Assembly (NCBI GenBank): GCA_955652675.1
Contig: CATPBP010000030.1
Coordinates: 1-46,409 of the forward strand
Direction of reading: 5' to 3'
Origin: Candidatus Dormiibacterota bacterium
Lineage (GTDB): Bacteria; Chloroflexota; Dormibacteria; Dormibacterales; Dormibacteraceae
DNA: 46,409 nucleotides
Made by a program: the position numbers and the translations under genes. This document shows, one piece after another, positions 23,511 through 31,376 of the stretch (positions are counted from its first letter, which is position 1; each line of letters starts with the position of its first letter). The notes under the pieces are model-generated. The model had not been told where the DNA came from and searched no databases. It saw nothing but the letters and a program-made list of their open reading frames with translations.

Positions 23511-23539
23511 TTGACGGGGAGCAGGGCACAAGATATAGT
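23511..23539 (+). promoter_or_regulatory. Sigma70-type nrdAB promoter
   Basis: TTGACG (-35, 23511-23516) and TATAGT (-10, 23534-23539) are separated by 17 nt. Transcription would start near 23546, about 50 nt before the nrdA start codon. The -35 box lies just after NrdR box 1, and the -10 box overlaps box 2. Confidence 0.75.
23529..23538. promoter_or_regulatory. NrdR-type box 2 overlapping the -10 region
   Basis: CAAGATATAG fits the NrdR core and covers the -10 hexamer. NrdR bound to both boxes when dATP is high would block RNA polymerase. No nrdR gene lies in the window. Confidence 0.7.
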
Positions 23540-23595
23540 CCAGCTCCCACTTCCGATCGCCCTCCTCAGGGCTCATCTCCAGGAGTCGCAGCGTC

Positions 23596-26406
23596 ATGCC
23601 CACGTCCAAGATCGTCAAGCGCACCGGTGACGTCGTTGCGTTCGAGCCTCAGCGCATCGAGTCCGCCATAGCCAGGGCTCTGGAGGCAACCGGCGACGGC
23701 CTCGCCGACGGAGCCCTTGCCCTCCGGGTCGACGCCATCGTCGACGAGATCGACCGGCGCTTCACGGACTTCTACCCCAATGTCGAGAACGTCCAGGACA
23801 TCGTCGAAAAGCACCTGATGCGAGAGGAGCTCTACGAGGCGGCCAAGGCGTACATCCTCTACCGGGCCGAACACCGGAATCAACGGGAAGCAACGCAGCA
23901 GCAGTCGGCGGAGGCCGCGCGGCGAGGGCGGCTAACGGTGATCACCGGGGAAGGCCGCGTGGCCCTCCTCAATGTACGCAAGCTGGAGGAGGCGGTTGCG
24001 CGGGCCAGCCAGGGGCTGGATGGCGTCTCGCCCGAGCTGGTCGTCGAGCAGGCGATCAAGGGACTCTACGACGGCATACCGACCGCACAGGTCCAGCGCG
24101 CCCTGATCATGGCCGCCACCGCCTTGATCGAGCGGGAGCCCGCGTACAGCTATCTGGCAGCCCGCCTCAAGCTTGACCAGCTCTTTCGAGAGGTGACGGG
24201 GGAACCGCCGGCGTCCCTCGATGGCGATGAGCTGTACCGCGCCAGCTTCGTGCTCGGGGTTCGCAACGGGATTCAGAGTGGCCTCCTCGACGAGCGCCTC
24301 CAACGCTACGACTTGAACCGGCTCGTGGGTGCCATCGATCCCAAGCGCGACCTTCTCTTCCAGTACATCGGCGTGCAGACGCTCACCGATCGCTATCTGG
24401 CCAGATCGCAGGGGCGGCTGCTCGAGCTGCCGCAGTCGTTCTGGATGCGGGTGGCGATGGGCCTGGCGATCGAGGAATCCGAACCCGACGCTCGAGCCAT
24501 CGAGTTCTACGACCTGATGTCGAGGCTGCTCTACGTGCCTTCGACCCCCACGCTGTTCCACGCCGGCACGCCTCACCCGCAGCTTTCCTCCTGCTACCTG
24601 ACCACGATCGGCGACGACCTTGGCCAGATCTTCAAGGCCCTTTCCGACAATGCGCAGCTCTCGAAATGGTCGGGCGGGCTGGGCAACGACTGGACCAACG
24701 TTCGCGCCACCGGATCTCCCATCCGGAGCACGGCGGTGGAGAGCCAGGGAGTCGTTCCCTTCTTGAAGGTGGCCAATGACGTGACGCTGGCGATCAATCG
24801 AAGCGGTAAGCGCCGCGGCGCAACCTGCGCCTACCTGGAGCTCTGGCACTACGACGTGGAGGACTTCTGCGACTTACGGCGCAACACCGGCGATGAGCGC
24901 CGCCGCACCCACGACATGGACACGGCGCTCTGGGTTCCCGACCTCTTCATGAAGCGGGTGGAGGGAGACGGCGACTGGACGCTCTTCTCCCCCGACGAGG
25001 TGCCAGACCTGCACGACCTCTACGGGAACGCGTTCGAGCGTCGCTACCAGGAGTACGAGGCCCACGCCGCAGCCGGTGACATGCGGCTGGCCAGAAGGCT
25101 GCCGGCGCGGCAGCTCTGGAGACGGGTGCTGACCATGCTCTTCGAGACGGGGCATCCCTGGATCACCTTCAAGGATCCTTCCAACATCCGCTCCCCCCAG
25201 GACCACGCTGGGATCGTGCACAGCTCCAACCTCTGCACCGAGATCACACTGAACACCTCGGGTGAGGAGACGGCGGTCTGCAACCTTGGCTCTGTCAACC
25301 TGGGGCGCCATGTCAGCGACGGGCGCATGGACGAGGACGGGTTGGCGAGAACGGTACGCAGCGCGATGCGGATGCTCGACAACGTCGTCAGCATCAACTT
25401 CTACCCCACGGTCGAGGCGGAGCGATCCAACCTTCGCCACCGCCCGGTGGGGCTCGGGCTGATGGGTTTTCAGGATGCGCTCTTTCAACTCAATCTGGCC
25501 TTCGAGTCCCCGGCGGCGCTCGAGTTCTCCGACTGGATCATGGAGCTGGTTTCCTACCACGCGATCCTGGGCTCCTCGGAACTGGCCAGGGAGCGGGGCC
25601 GCTACCAGTCCTACCCAGGCTCCAAGTGGGAGCGCGGAATCCTTCCCTACGACACGCTCTCACTGCTGGAGGAAGAGCGCGGGATGGCGCTGGACGTTCC
25701 CCGAGAGCGCCGGCTCGACTGGACTCCGGTCTACGAGCACGTGCGGGCGCACGGGATGCGCAACTCGAACACCATGGCCATCGCGCCGACCGCGACGATC
25801 TCGAACATCGCCGGCTGCTCCCCCAGCGCAGAGCCGATCTACAAGAACCTCTACGTCAAGGCCAACCTCAGTGGCGAGTTCACAGTGATCAACAGCCACC
25901 TGGTGGAGGAGCTGAAGCGGGTCGGGCTCTGGAGCGAGCAGATGCTGGAGCGTCTCAAGTACTACGACGGCAGCGTGCAGGCGATCGCGGAGCTGCCCGC
26001 TGAAGTCCGAGCCAGGTACAAGGAGTCCTTCCAGATCGATCCGATCGCGTCGCTGCGACTTACCGCAGTCCGTGGGAAGTGGATCGATCAGAGCCAGTCG
26101 CACAACGTCTTCCTGCGCGGCAGTTCGGGCCGGCAGCTCGACGAGGTCTATCGAACGGCGTGGCGAATGGGCTTGAAGACCACTTACTACCTGCGCAGCC
26201 TGGCCGCGTCTCAGATCGAGAAGGCTACGCTGGACACGAAGTACGGCCTCACCCAGAAACGAAGCTACGGGAGCCCGGCCGCCGAGCTGGAAACGGCAGT
26301 CCACCTGGAGGCTGCGGTCGACCAGGTTCACACGCTTTCTCGAGAGACGCCCGTGGCCGTCGCCGCTTGCCGCATCGATGACCCCGACTGCGAAAGCTGT
26401 CAGTAG
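23596..26406 (+). CDS. nrdA: Class I ribonucleoside-diphosphate reductase, catalytic subunit
   Basis: The 936-residue R1 protein reduces ribonucleotides to deoxyribonucleotides. Two ATP-cone regions occupy about 1-95 and 115-205 (SKIVKRTGDVVAFEPQRIES; LNVRKLEEAVARASQGLDG), giving allosteric control by ATP and dATP. The active site contains Cys333 (QLSSCYLTT), Asn545, Cys547 and Glu549 (NLCTEI) and Cys562 (AVCNLGSVNL). Radical-transfer Tyr864-Tyr865 lies in LKTTYYLRSL. The C-terminal redox pair is Cys932 and Cys935 (DCESCQ). AGGAG lies 10 nt before the ATG. It is transcribed with nrdB, 16 nt downstream, from a promoter with NrdR boxes. Two ATP cones are more than most class Ia enzymes have. 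Confidence 0.97.
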   Translation: MPTSKIVKRTGDVVAFEPQRIESAIARALEATGDGLADGALALRVDAIVDEIDRRFTDFYPNVENVQDIVEKHLMREELYEAAKAYILYRAEHRNQREATQQQSAEAARRGRLTVITGEGRVALLNVRKLEEAVARASQGLDGVSPELVVEQAIKGLYDGIPTAQVQRALIMAATALIEREPAYSYLAARLKLDQLFREVTGEPPASLDGDELYRASFVLGVRNGIQSGLLDERLQRYDLNRLVGAIDPKRDLLFQYIGVQTLTDRYLARSQGRLLELPQSFWMRVAMGLAIEESEPDARAIEFYDLMSRLLYVPSTPTLFHAGTPHPQLSSCYLTTIGDDLGQIFKALSDNAQLSKWSGGLGNDWTNVRATGSPIRSTAVESQGVVPFLKVANDVTLAINRSGKRRGATCAYLELWHYDVEDFCDLRRNTGDERRRTHDMDTALWVPDLFMKRVEGDGDWTLFSPDEVPDLHDLYGNAFERRYQEYEAHAAAGDMRLARRLPARQLWRRVLTMLFETGHPWITFKDPSNIRSPQDHAGIVHSSNLCTEITLNTSGEETAVCNLGSVNLGRHVSDGRMDEDGLARTVRSAMRMLDNVVSINFYPTVEAERSNLRHRPVGLGLMGFQDALFQLNLAFESPAALEFSDWIMELVSYHAILGSSELARERGRYQSYPGSKWERGILPYDTLSLLEEERGMALDVPRERRLDWTPVYEHVRAHGMRNSNTMAIAPTATISNIAGCSPSAEPIYKNLYVKANLSGEFTVINSHLVEELKRVGLWSEQMLERLKYYDGSVQAIAELPAEVRARYKESFQIDPIASLRLTAVRGKWIDQSQSHNVFLRGSSGRQLDEVYRTAWRMGLKTTYYLRSLAASQIEKATLDTKYGLTQKRSYGSPAAELETAVHLEAAVDQVHTLSRETPVAVAACRIDDPDCESCQ

Positions 26407-26422
26407 GTCTCAGGAGAGATCC

Positions 26423-27415
26423 ATGCCCATCATCAACGCTTCCCAGACGGATCCCAACAAGATGCTGCCAATCCATTACCCCTGGGCCCGTGAGTACTAC
26501 AGGACAGGCGTGGCCAACAACTGGACGCCCGAAGAGGTTTCCATGCAGCGTGACGTCGAGCAGTGGAAGTCGGGTGCGCTCGACGAGGGTGAGCTGCGCC
26601 TGGTCCTCTGGAATCTCGGGTTCTTCTCCACCGCCGAGTCGCTGACCGCCAATAACATCGTCCTCGCGGTCTACCGGCACGTGACCAATCCCGAGGCTCG
26701 GCAGTACCTGCTGCGCCAGGCCTACGAGGAGGCCATACACACAGATACGTTCATCTACTGCTGCGACTCGCTTGGTCTGGAACCCGACGACATCTACAAC
26801 ATGTACCTGCGAATCCCCTCGATCCGGGACAAGGACGCCTTCGTCATCGACCTGACTCGCTCGGTGCTCGACCCCGGCTTCGTCACTCGAGGCACGGACA
26901 ACGTCCAGCGGTTCGTGCACGACCTGATCGGCTACTACGTGCTTATGGAAGGGATCTTCTTCTACGCCGGGTTCGCCATGATGCTGGCGCTGAAGCGGCA
27001 GAACAAGATGGTGGGAATCGGCGAGCAGTTCGAGTACATCATGCGCGACGAAAGCCTTCATCTCGCCTTTGGCTGCGACCTGATCAACACGATCAGGACG
27101 GAAAACCCGGAGATCTGGGACCGGTCCTTTCAGGACAAGGTAGTCTCCCTCGTGGAACAAGCCGTGGGATACGAGAAGCGCTACGCTCTCGATGCTTGCC
27201 CCAACGGGCTCCTCGGCCTCAACAGCGAGCTCTTCGCCGAGTACGTGGAGTACATCGCCGATCGACGCCTGGAGCGTCTATCCCTGCCTCGACGCTACGG
27301 CACGCCCAACCCGTTTCCATGGATGTCCCAGGCGGTCGACCTGGCCAAAGAGAAGAACTTCTTCGAGACCCGGGTCACCGAGTACCAGAGCGCGTCAGCC
27401 CTGGTCTGGGAGTGA
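26423..27415 (+). CDS. nrdB: Class I ribonucleotide reductase small subunit, class Ic-like (Phe at radical site)
   Basis: The 330-residue R2 protein has all six metal ligands: Glu72, Glu103, His106, Glu176, Glu210 and His213. The position of the radical Tyr (four after the first His) is Phe110, in EEAIHTDTFIYCCDS. Spacing of all seven residues equals that of the Chlamydia trachomatis R2 (E89, E120, H123, F127, E193, E227, H230), the type enzyme of class Ic with a Mn/Fe cofactor. The ATG at 26423 is chosen because AGGAG lies 6 nt upstream; the open frame begins earlier inside nrdA. I infer a radical-tyrosine-free, probably Mn/Fe enzyme. A neighbouring Tyr112 exists but is out of register. Confidence 0.95.
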   Translation: MPIINASQTDPNKMLPIHYPWAREYYRTGVANNWTPEEVSMQRDVEQWKSGALDEGELRLVLWNLGFFSTAESLTANNIVLAVYRHVTNPEARQYLLRQAYEEAIHTDTFIYCCDSLGLEPDDIYNMYLRIPSIRDKDAFVIDLTRSVLDPGFVTRGTDNVQRFVHDLIGYYVLMEGIFFYAGFAMMLALKRQNKMVGIGEQFEYIMRDESLHLAFGCDLINTIRTENPEIWDRSFQDKVVSLVEQAVGYEKRYALDACPNGLLGLNSELFAEYVEYIADRRLERLSLPRRYGTPNPFPWMSQAVDLAKEKNFFETRVTEYQSASALVWE

Positions 27416-27560
27416 GGGCTGACCTCCTGGCTGCCGGCGGTGTCCTCGCGGGGACCGGCCACGCCCACCCGCGATCGAAAGACGACCCGAAAGGCGCCGT
27501 TCGGCGACCCCATACGTAGAAGGACTTGAGGTCGGGCCGCCGGCTCTATCTCGTGCAAGG

Positions 27561-27598
27561 CAAGTAGGGGACAAGTCAAGTAGGGGACAGGTAGGGGA
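27561..27598. repeat. Three closely spaced GTAGGGGA repeats
   Basis: CAAGTAGGGGACA occurs at 27561-27573 and 27577-27589, a 16-nt period, followed by a shorter copy GGTAGGGGA ending at 27598. They lie directly before the GTG start at 27603, so the last copy may double as a ribosome-binding site. The rest of the gap after nrdB holds no other signal I can name. Confidence 0.5.
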
Positions 27599-27602
27599 AA
27601 GA

Positions 27603-28181
27603 GTGTCGTCGCCCGTGGACGGGTACGGGTCCAAGGGATTCGTATTTGAGGACGTGAGCGGTCATCGCTGGCCGCGAGCCAAGCGCATGGCCCTGGTCGC
27701 GGTCGGGCTGGGCGCGCTCCTGTTGGGCGCCCTGGTGTTCGCGCTGCTCACGGTCGCGCCTGGCCGGACCTCGCCCTGGAGCGCGGTTGCCGGCCTGCCC
27801 CTGCAGGTGAGTGACCAGCCCTCCCCAAATCCCGGGTTGGGAGCCGGCCCCGGCTCCGCCAGCTCGCCGGCCCCAAAGCCTGGAGCCTCGGCCAGGCCCG
27901 CCGCTGCCATCGCCGAGCGGTCGCGCGGGCGGTCCCGGGCGAGCGCCACGTCACTGGAGAAGGGCCGATCAACCGGGCCGGAGAGGCCCGCGGCTGTCGC
28001 GGAGGCTCCGACACGTGCCGCCGACCCGCCGCGTAAGCCGTTCTCCGGCCAGCTGGCAACCAGGCCGGCCACTCAGAAATCTTCGACGCTCCCGACGCCA
28101 TCGCCTCACCCCTCGCCAGTGCCCGGCGTGCAGCAGGAGCCGCCGCCTCTTCCCCCGGCGCTCTCGCTGACTCCCCAGTAG
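27603..28181 (+). CDS. Pro/Ala-rich single-pass membrane protein
   Basis: I do not recognise a family. The 192-residue product starts with a GTG after a G-rich repeat. It has a short cytoplasmic N-terminus ending WPRAKR and one membrane helix (about 28-52, MALVAVGLGALLLGALVFAL). A long low-complexity Pro/Ala/Ser/Arg tail ending in Pro runs carries no recognisable domain, and the tail probably lies outside the membrane. It is 5 nt upstream of the GH18/deacetylase/glycosyltransferase gene, so it may be an accessory of that polysaccharide enzyme. The low complexity lowers my confidence in the exact start. Confidence 0.65.
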   Translation: MSSPVDGYGSKGFVFEDVSGHRWPRAKRMALVAVGLGALLLGALVFALLTVAPGRTSPWSAVAGLPLQVSDQPSPNPGLGAGPGSASSPAPKPGASARPAAAIAERSRGRSRASATSLEKGRSTGPERPAAVAEAPTRAADPPRKPFSGQLATRPATQKSSTLPTPSPHPSPVPGVQQEPPPLPPALSLTPQ

Positions 28182-28186
28182 CCGAG

Positions 28187-31100
28187 ATGAATCTCGCGCG
28201 GTGCCTGGTGATGGTGCTCTGCCTGGGCGGCCTTTTCCTGGCGCGGCCGGCGCCCGCTCTGGCGGCCGCCTCCCCCATCAAACTCGCTTTCTACGAAGGC
28301 GGCGGCACCGACCCAACCGAGCTCGCCTCGCGGCTGAATCACATCACCGATCTTGCCCCCACCGGGGAATACCTGGCCGCGGACGCGACGCTCCAGGTCG
28401 AGACCAACCAGCGCACCACCGTCCAGCTGGCGCACGCCAGGGGTGTGCGAGTCTTCCCGATCGTCCAGAACTATCGCGACGGTCGTTTCCGCGGCGAGGA
28501 CCTGAACTGGTTGGAGTCACCGGTCGCGCGAAGATCGATGGCTGCCGAGATGCTGCGCCGAGCCGTCGAGGCCGACGCGGACGGGGTGAACCTCGACTTC
28601 GAAGAGCTGCCAGCGGCTCTGAGGCCAGCCTTCGCCAGCTTCGTTGCCGAGCTGTCTGCCGAATTTCACGCAGCCGCCAAGAGAGTTCAGGTCGACGTCC
28701 CCGTGAACCACGCCGCCTACGACACTGGAGCGCTTGCGGCGGCCAGCGACTGGCTCGTGCTGATGGCATATGACGAGCACAGCCTCCCCGGCCAGCCGGG
28801 AGCCATCGCAGGGTATCCATGGGTCAAAGAGGCCCTCGCGGCGCTTACGAGGGAGGTGCCAGCCGGCCGCATCATCCTCGGTCTCGCCGGCTACGGCTAC
28901 GACTGGTCGGAAGGCAAGGTGGAACCGCTCTCGTTTCCAGAAGCGCTGAAGCGGGCTGCCCGGCCGGAAGCAATTCAATGGGACGCCAGGAGCCGGGAGC
29001 CGTGGTTCAACTACCGGGGGCCGACGGGGGCGCTTCACTCGGTCTGGTTCAGCGACGCCGCCAGCCTCCAGCCGCTGGTACACGAGGGCCAGCTGGCACT
29101 CGTCGCAGGCTTCGCCCTGTGGCGGCTGGGCCAGGAGGATATGGGCATGTGGGACCTCCTGGACGGCCATCTGGGCGTGGCCGACGTCCCCAGCCTGGTC
29201 TCGGTCGGCGCAGCCAGGACAGGTGGGGGGGAGGTCGCGCTGTCATCTCGGGCCGAGCAGCCCGGCCGCCGTCAGCTCTCCTGGGAGCGCGGGGCCGGTC
29301 TGGTGGACGAGGAGCGATACCTGGCGCTGCCCCAGCCTCTGCAGATCAACACGACGAATCCGAGGCAGGGAACCGTGGCGTTGACCTTCGACGACGGCCC
29401 CGACCCGCGCTGGACTCCGCGCGTCCTGGACATCCTGCACGCGTACGGAGCGCAGGCCACGTTCTTCATCGTGGGAAGCCAGGCGATCAAGCAGCCGCGC
29501 CTGCTTTCCCGGATGCGCGCAGAGGGGAATGAGCTAGGCAACCACACGTACAACCACCCGGCGGCCCTCGAGTCGGCTCCGGAATGGCGGTTCTCACTGG
29601 AGCTCAGCGCGACGCAGCGGGTCACAGAGGCGGCGACCGGCCATTCCGCGACGCTCTTCCGCTATCCCTACATGACCTCGCTCGCGGAGCCTCAGGACGC
29701 AGATCAGGCGGCCATCAATCGGGTGGCCCGTCTCGGGTACCAGCTCGTCGGTCAGGCCTCCGACACCTCGGACTGGACCCGGCCCGGAAGCGGAGAGATC
29801 GCGGCGCGAGCGCTGGCCAACCCTGACGGCCAGGTCATCCTGCTCCACGACGGTGGTGGCGACCGCTCCCAGACGGTGGCGGCGCTGCCGGCCATCCTGG
29901 ACGGGCTGCGGGCCCGCGGCCTTCGCCCAGTCACGGTCACGGAGGCCATCGGGCAGCCGGCGGAGGTGGGGATGCCTGAGGCCGGCCGGCTCAACATCGG
30001 ACTCGGGCTGGTCCTACTAGGGTTTGGCTGGATCCTGGTCAATGGCTGGAGCTGGTGGCTGGCGATCGCGTCGGCGGTCCTGCTGCTGGTCTTCGGCCGA
30101 ATCCTCCTGCTCAGCCTCCTCGGATTCGCGCACTGGATCTCCGAGCGCCGCCAGGGCGGCCCGGCCTACCGGGGGCCCGTCACCGTTCTGATCGCGGCGC
30201 ACAACGAAGAGCCGGTGATCGCCAAAACCCTTGAGGCGCTCCTGCGCACGGACTATCCGGAGCTTGAGATCGTCGTGATCGACGACGGCTCGTCAGACGG
30301 CACGGCGGGCGAGGTGGCGGCTTTCGCGGAACGCGGTGTGCGGCTCGTCCGTCAGCCCCAGTCCGGGAAGGCGAGGGCGCTGCGCGCCGGCTTTGCGTCG
30401 GCGCGGCATCCGATCGTCGTGGCGTTGGATGCGGATACCCTCTTCGCCCGCTCAACGGTGAGCCACCTGGTGCGGCCGTTTGCCAACCGCCGAGTGGCCG
30501 CCGTGGCAGGCAACCCCAAAGTTGGTAATCGCGTGAATGTGCTGACCTGGTTTCAGGTCGTGGAGTACGTCCTGACGCTCAACCTTGAGCGCCGGGCCTA
30601 TGCCCTTTTCGGCTGCGTGCCCGTGGTTCCCGGGGCCGTCGGAGCGTGGCGCCGAGCCGCGGTGGAAGAGGTGGGCGGGTTCAGCGGAGCCACGCTGGCG
30701 GAGGATGCCGACCTGACGATGGCGCTGGCTCGGCGCGGCTACCGGATCGAATACGCGCCACGGGCCGTTGCCTATACGGAGGCGCCGCAGACGCTGGGAG
30801 GGCTCAATCGGCAGCGCAGCCGCTGGGCCTTCGGCATGCTCCAATGCCTCTGGAAACACCGGCGCGCCACCTTCTCTCCGCGCGCCGGAGCGCTGGGCTT
30901 CGTGGCGATACCCGGCATGTGGATGGTCCAGCTCTTCCTGCCGCTCGTCGCTCCAACCATCGACCTCACCCTCGTCCTATCGCCGTTCCTGGCCTGGGCG
31001 CCGCAGGTCGTGGCGGTGACCCTCGTATATAACGCGGCGCTGGTCCTGGTCGCCATGTGGGCTCTGGCCGTCGACCGCGAGCCGGTCATCCTTGCCCTCC

Positions 31101-31258
31101 TGGTCCCTCTTCAGAACTTCTTCTACCGCCAGTTCCTCTATTTCATGGCGCTGAAGGCGGTCGTGCGCGCGCTGCGCGGGGTGCGCATCGGCTGGAACCC
31201 GGTGGCCCGGCTTGGGACATCCAGCATCGGTGGCGAGTCGCTCGGTTCCGACCGCTAG
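28187..31258 (+). CDS. GH18 / NodB deacetylase / GT2 glycosyltransferase fusion protein
   Basis: The 1023-residue protein has a signal peptide or anchor (1-27). A GH18 domain follows (about 30-345) with DGVNLDFEE, where Glu139 is the predicted acid. A NodB deacetylase domain (about 390-590) carries TFDDGPDP (Asp402, Asp403) and HTYNH (His453, His457). Then come two membrane helices (about 605-645) and a cytoplasmic GT2 domain (about 660-890) with DDGSSDGT (Asp699), DAD (748-750), EDAD (839-842) and QRSRW (876-880). Several membrane helices end the protein. Such proteins make, deacetylate and trim a beta-linked aminosugar polymer such as poly-N-acetylglucosamine or chitin-like chains. Confidence 0.93.
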   Translation: MNLARCLVMVLCLGGLFLARPAPALAAASPIKLAFYEGGGTDPTELASRLNHITDLAPTGEYLAADATLQVETNQRTTVQLAHARGVRVFPIVQNYRDGRFRGEDLNWLESPVARRSMAAEMLRRAVEADADGVNLDFEELPAALRPAFASFVAELSAEFHAAAKRVQVDVPVNHAAYDTGALAAASDWLVLMAYDEHSLPGQPGAIAGYPWVKEALAALTREVPAGRIILGLAGYGYDWSEGKVEPLSFPEALKRAARPEAIQWDARSREPWFNYRGPTGALHSVWFSDAASLQPLVHEGQLALVAGFALWRLGQEDMGMWDLLDGHLGVADVPSLVSVGAARTGGGEVALSSRAEQPGRRQLSWERGAGLVDEERYLALPQPLQINTTNPRQGTVALTFDDGPDPRWTPRVLDILHAYGAQATFFIVGSQAIKQPRLLSRMRAEGNELGNHTYNHPAALESAPEWRFSLELSATQRVTEAATGHSATLFRYPYMTSLAEPQDADQAAINRVARLGYQLVGQASDTSDWTRPGSGEIAARALANPDGQVILLHDGGGDRSQTVAALPAILDGLRARGLRPVTVTEAIGQPAEVGMPEAGRLNIGLGLVLLGFGWILVNGWSWWLAIASAVLLLVFGRILLLSLLGFAHWISERRQGGPAYRGPVTVLIAAHNEEPVIAKTLEALLRTDYPELEIVVIDDGSSDGTAGEVAAFAERGVRLVRQPQSGKARALRAGFASARHPIVVALDADTLFARSTVSHLVRPFANRRVAAVAGNPKVGNRVNVLTWFQVVEYVLTLNLERRAYALFGCVPVVPGAVGAWRRAAVEEVGGFSGATLAEDADLTMALARRGYRIEYAPRAVAYTEAPQTLGGLNRQRSRWAFGMLQCLWKHRRATFSPRAGALGFVAIPGMWMVQLFLPLVAPTIDLTLVLSPFLAWAPQVVAVTLVYNAALVLVAMWALAVDREPVILALLVPLQNFFYRQFLYFMALKAVVRALRGVRIGWNPVARLGTSSIGGESLGSDR

Positions 31259-31261
31259 CCG

Positions 31262-31350
31262 TGCGGGGATCCTCCCCGCATACCCCTGTCGACGGGTATG
31301 GAGGTAGCCGTCCGCGTGCGGGGATACTCCGTGAGGGGATCCTCCCCGCA
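31262..31350. repeat. Cluster of GC-rich hairpins between convergent genes
   Basis: TGCGGGGA (31262-31269) pairs with TCCCCGCA (31273-31280). ATACCC (31280-31285) pairs with GGGTAT (31294-31299). TGCGGGGA recurs at 31317-31324 and can pair with TCCCCGCA at 31343-31350. The left and right arms are thus duplicated 55-70 bp apart. The cluster fills the gap after the GH18/GT2 gene and may help terminate it. Confidence 0.5.
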
Positions 31351-31354
31351 GATT

Positions 31355-31376
31355 GACCCCCTCCTGGGAGGGGGTC
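31355..31376. terminator. Perfect 10-bp hairpin between convergent genes
   Basis: GACCCCCTCC (31355-31364) and GGAGGGGGTC (31367-31376) form a perfect stem across the stop codon of the reverse-strand ABC gene (31375). It can serve transcripts from either direction. No T-run is adjacent. Confidence 0.5.

Noticed and set aside
26378-26422. Longer N-terminus for NrdB starting inside nrdA
   Set aside because: The ATG at 26423 has AGGAG at proper spacing and the extra residues do not resemble NrdB.
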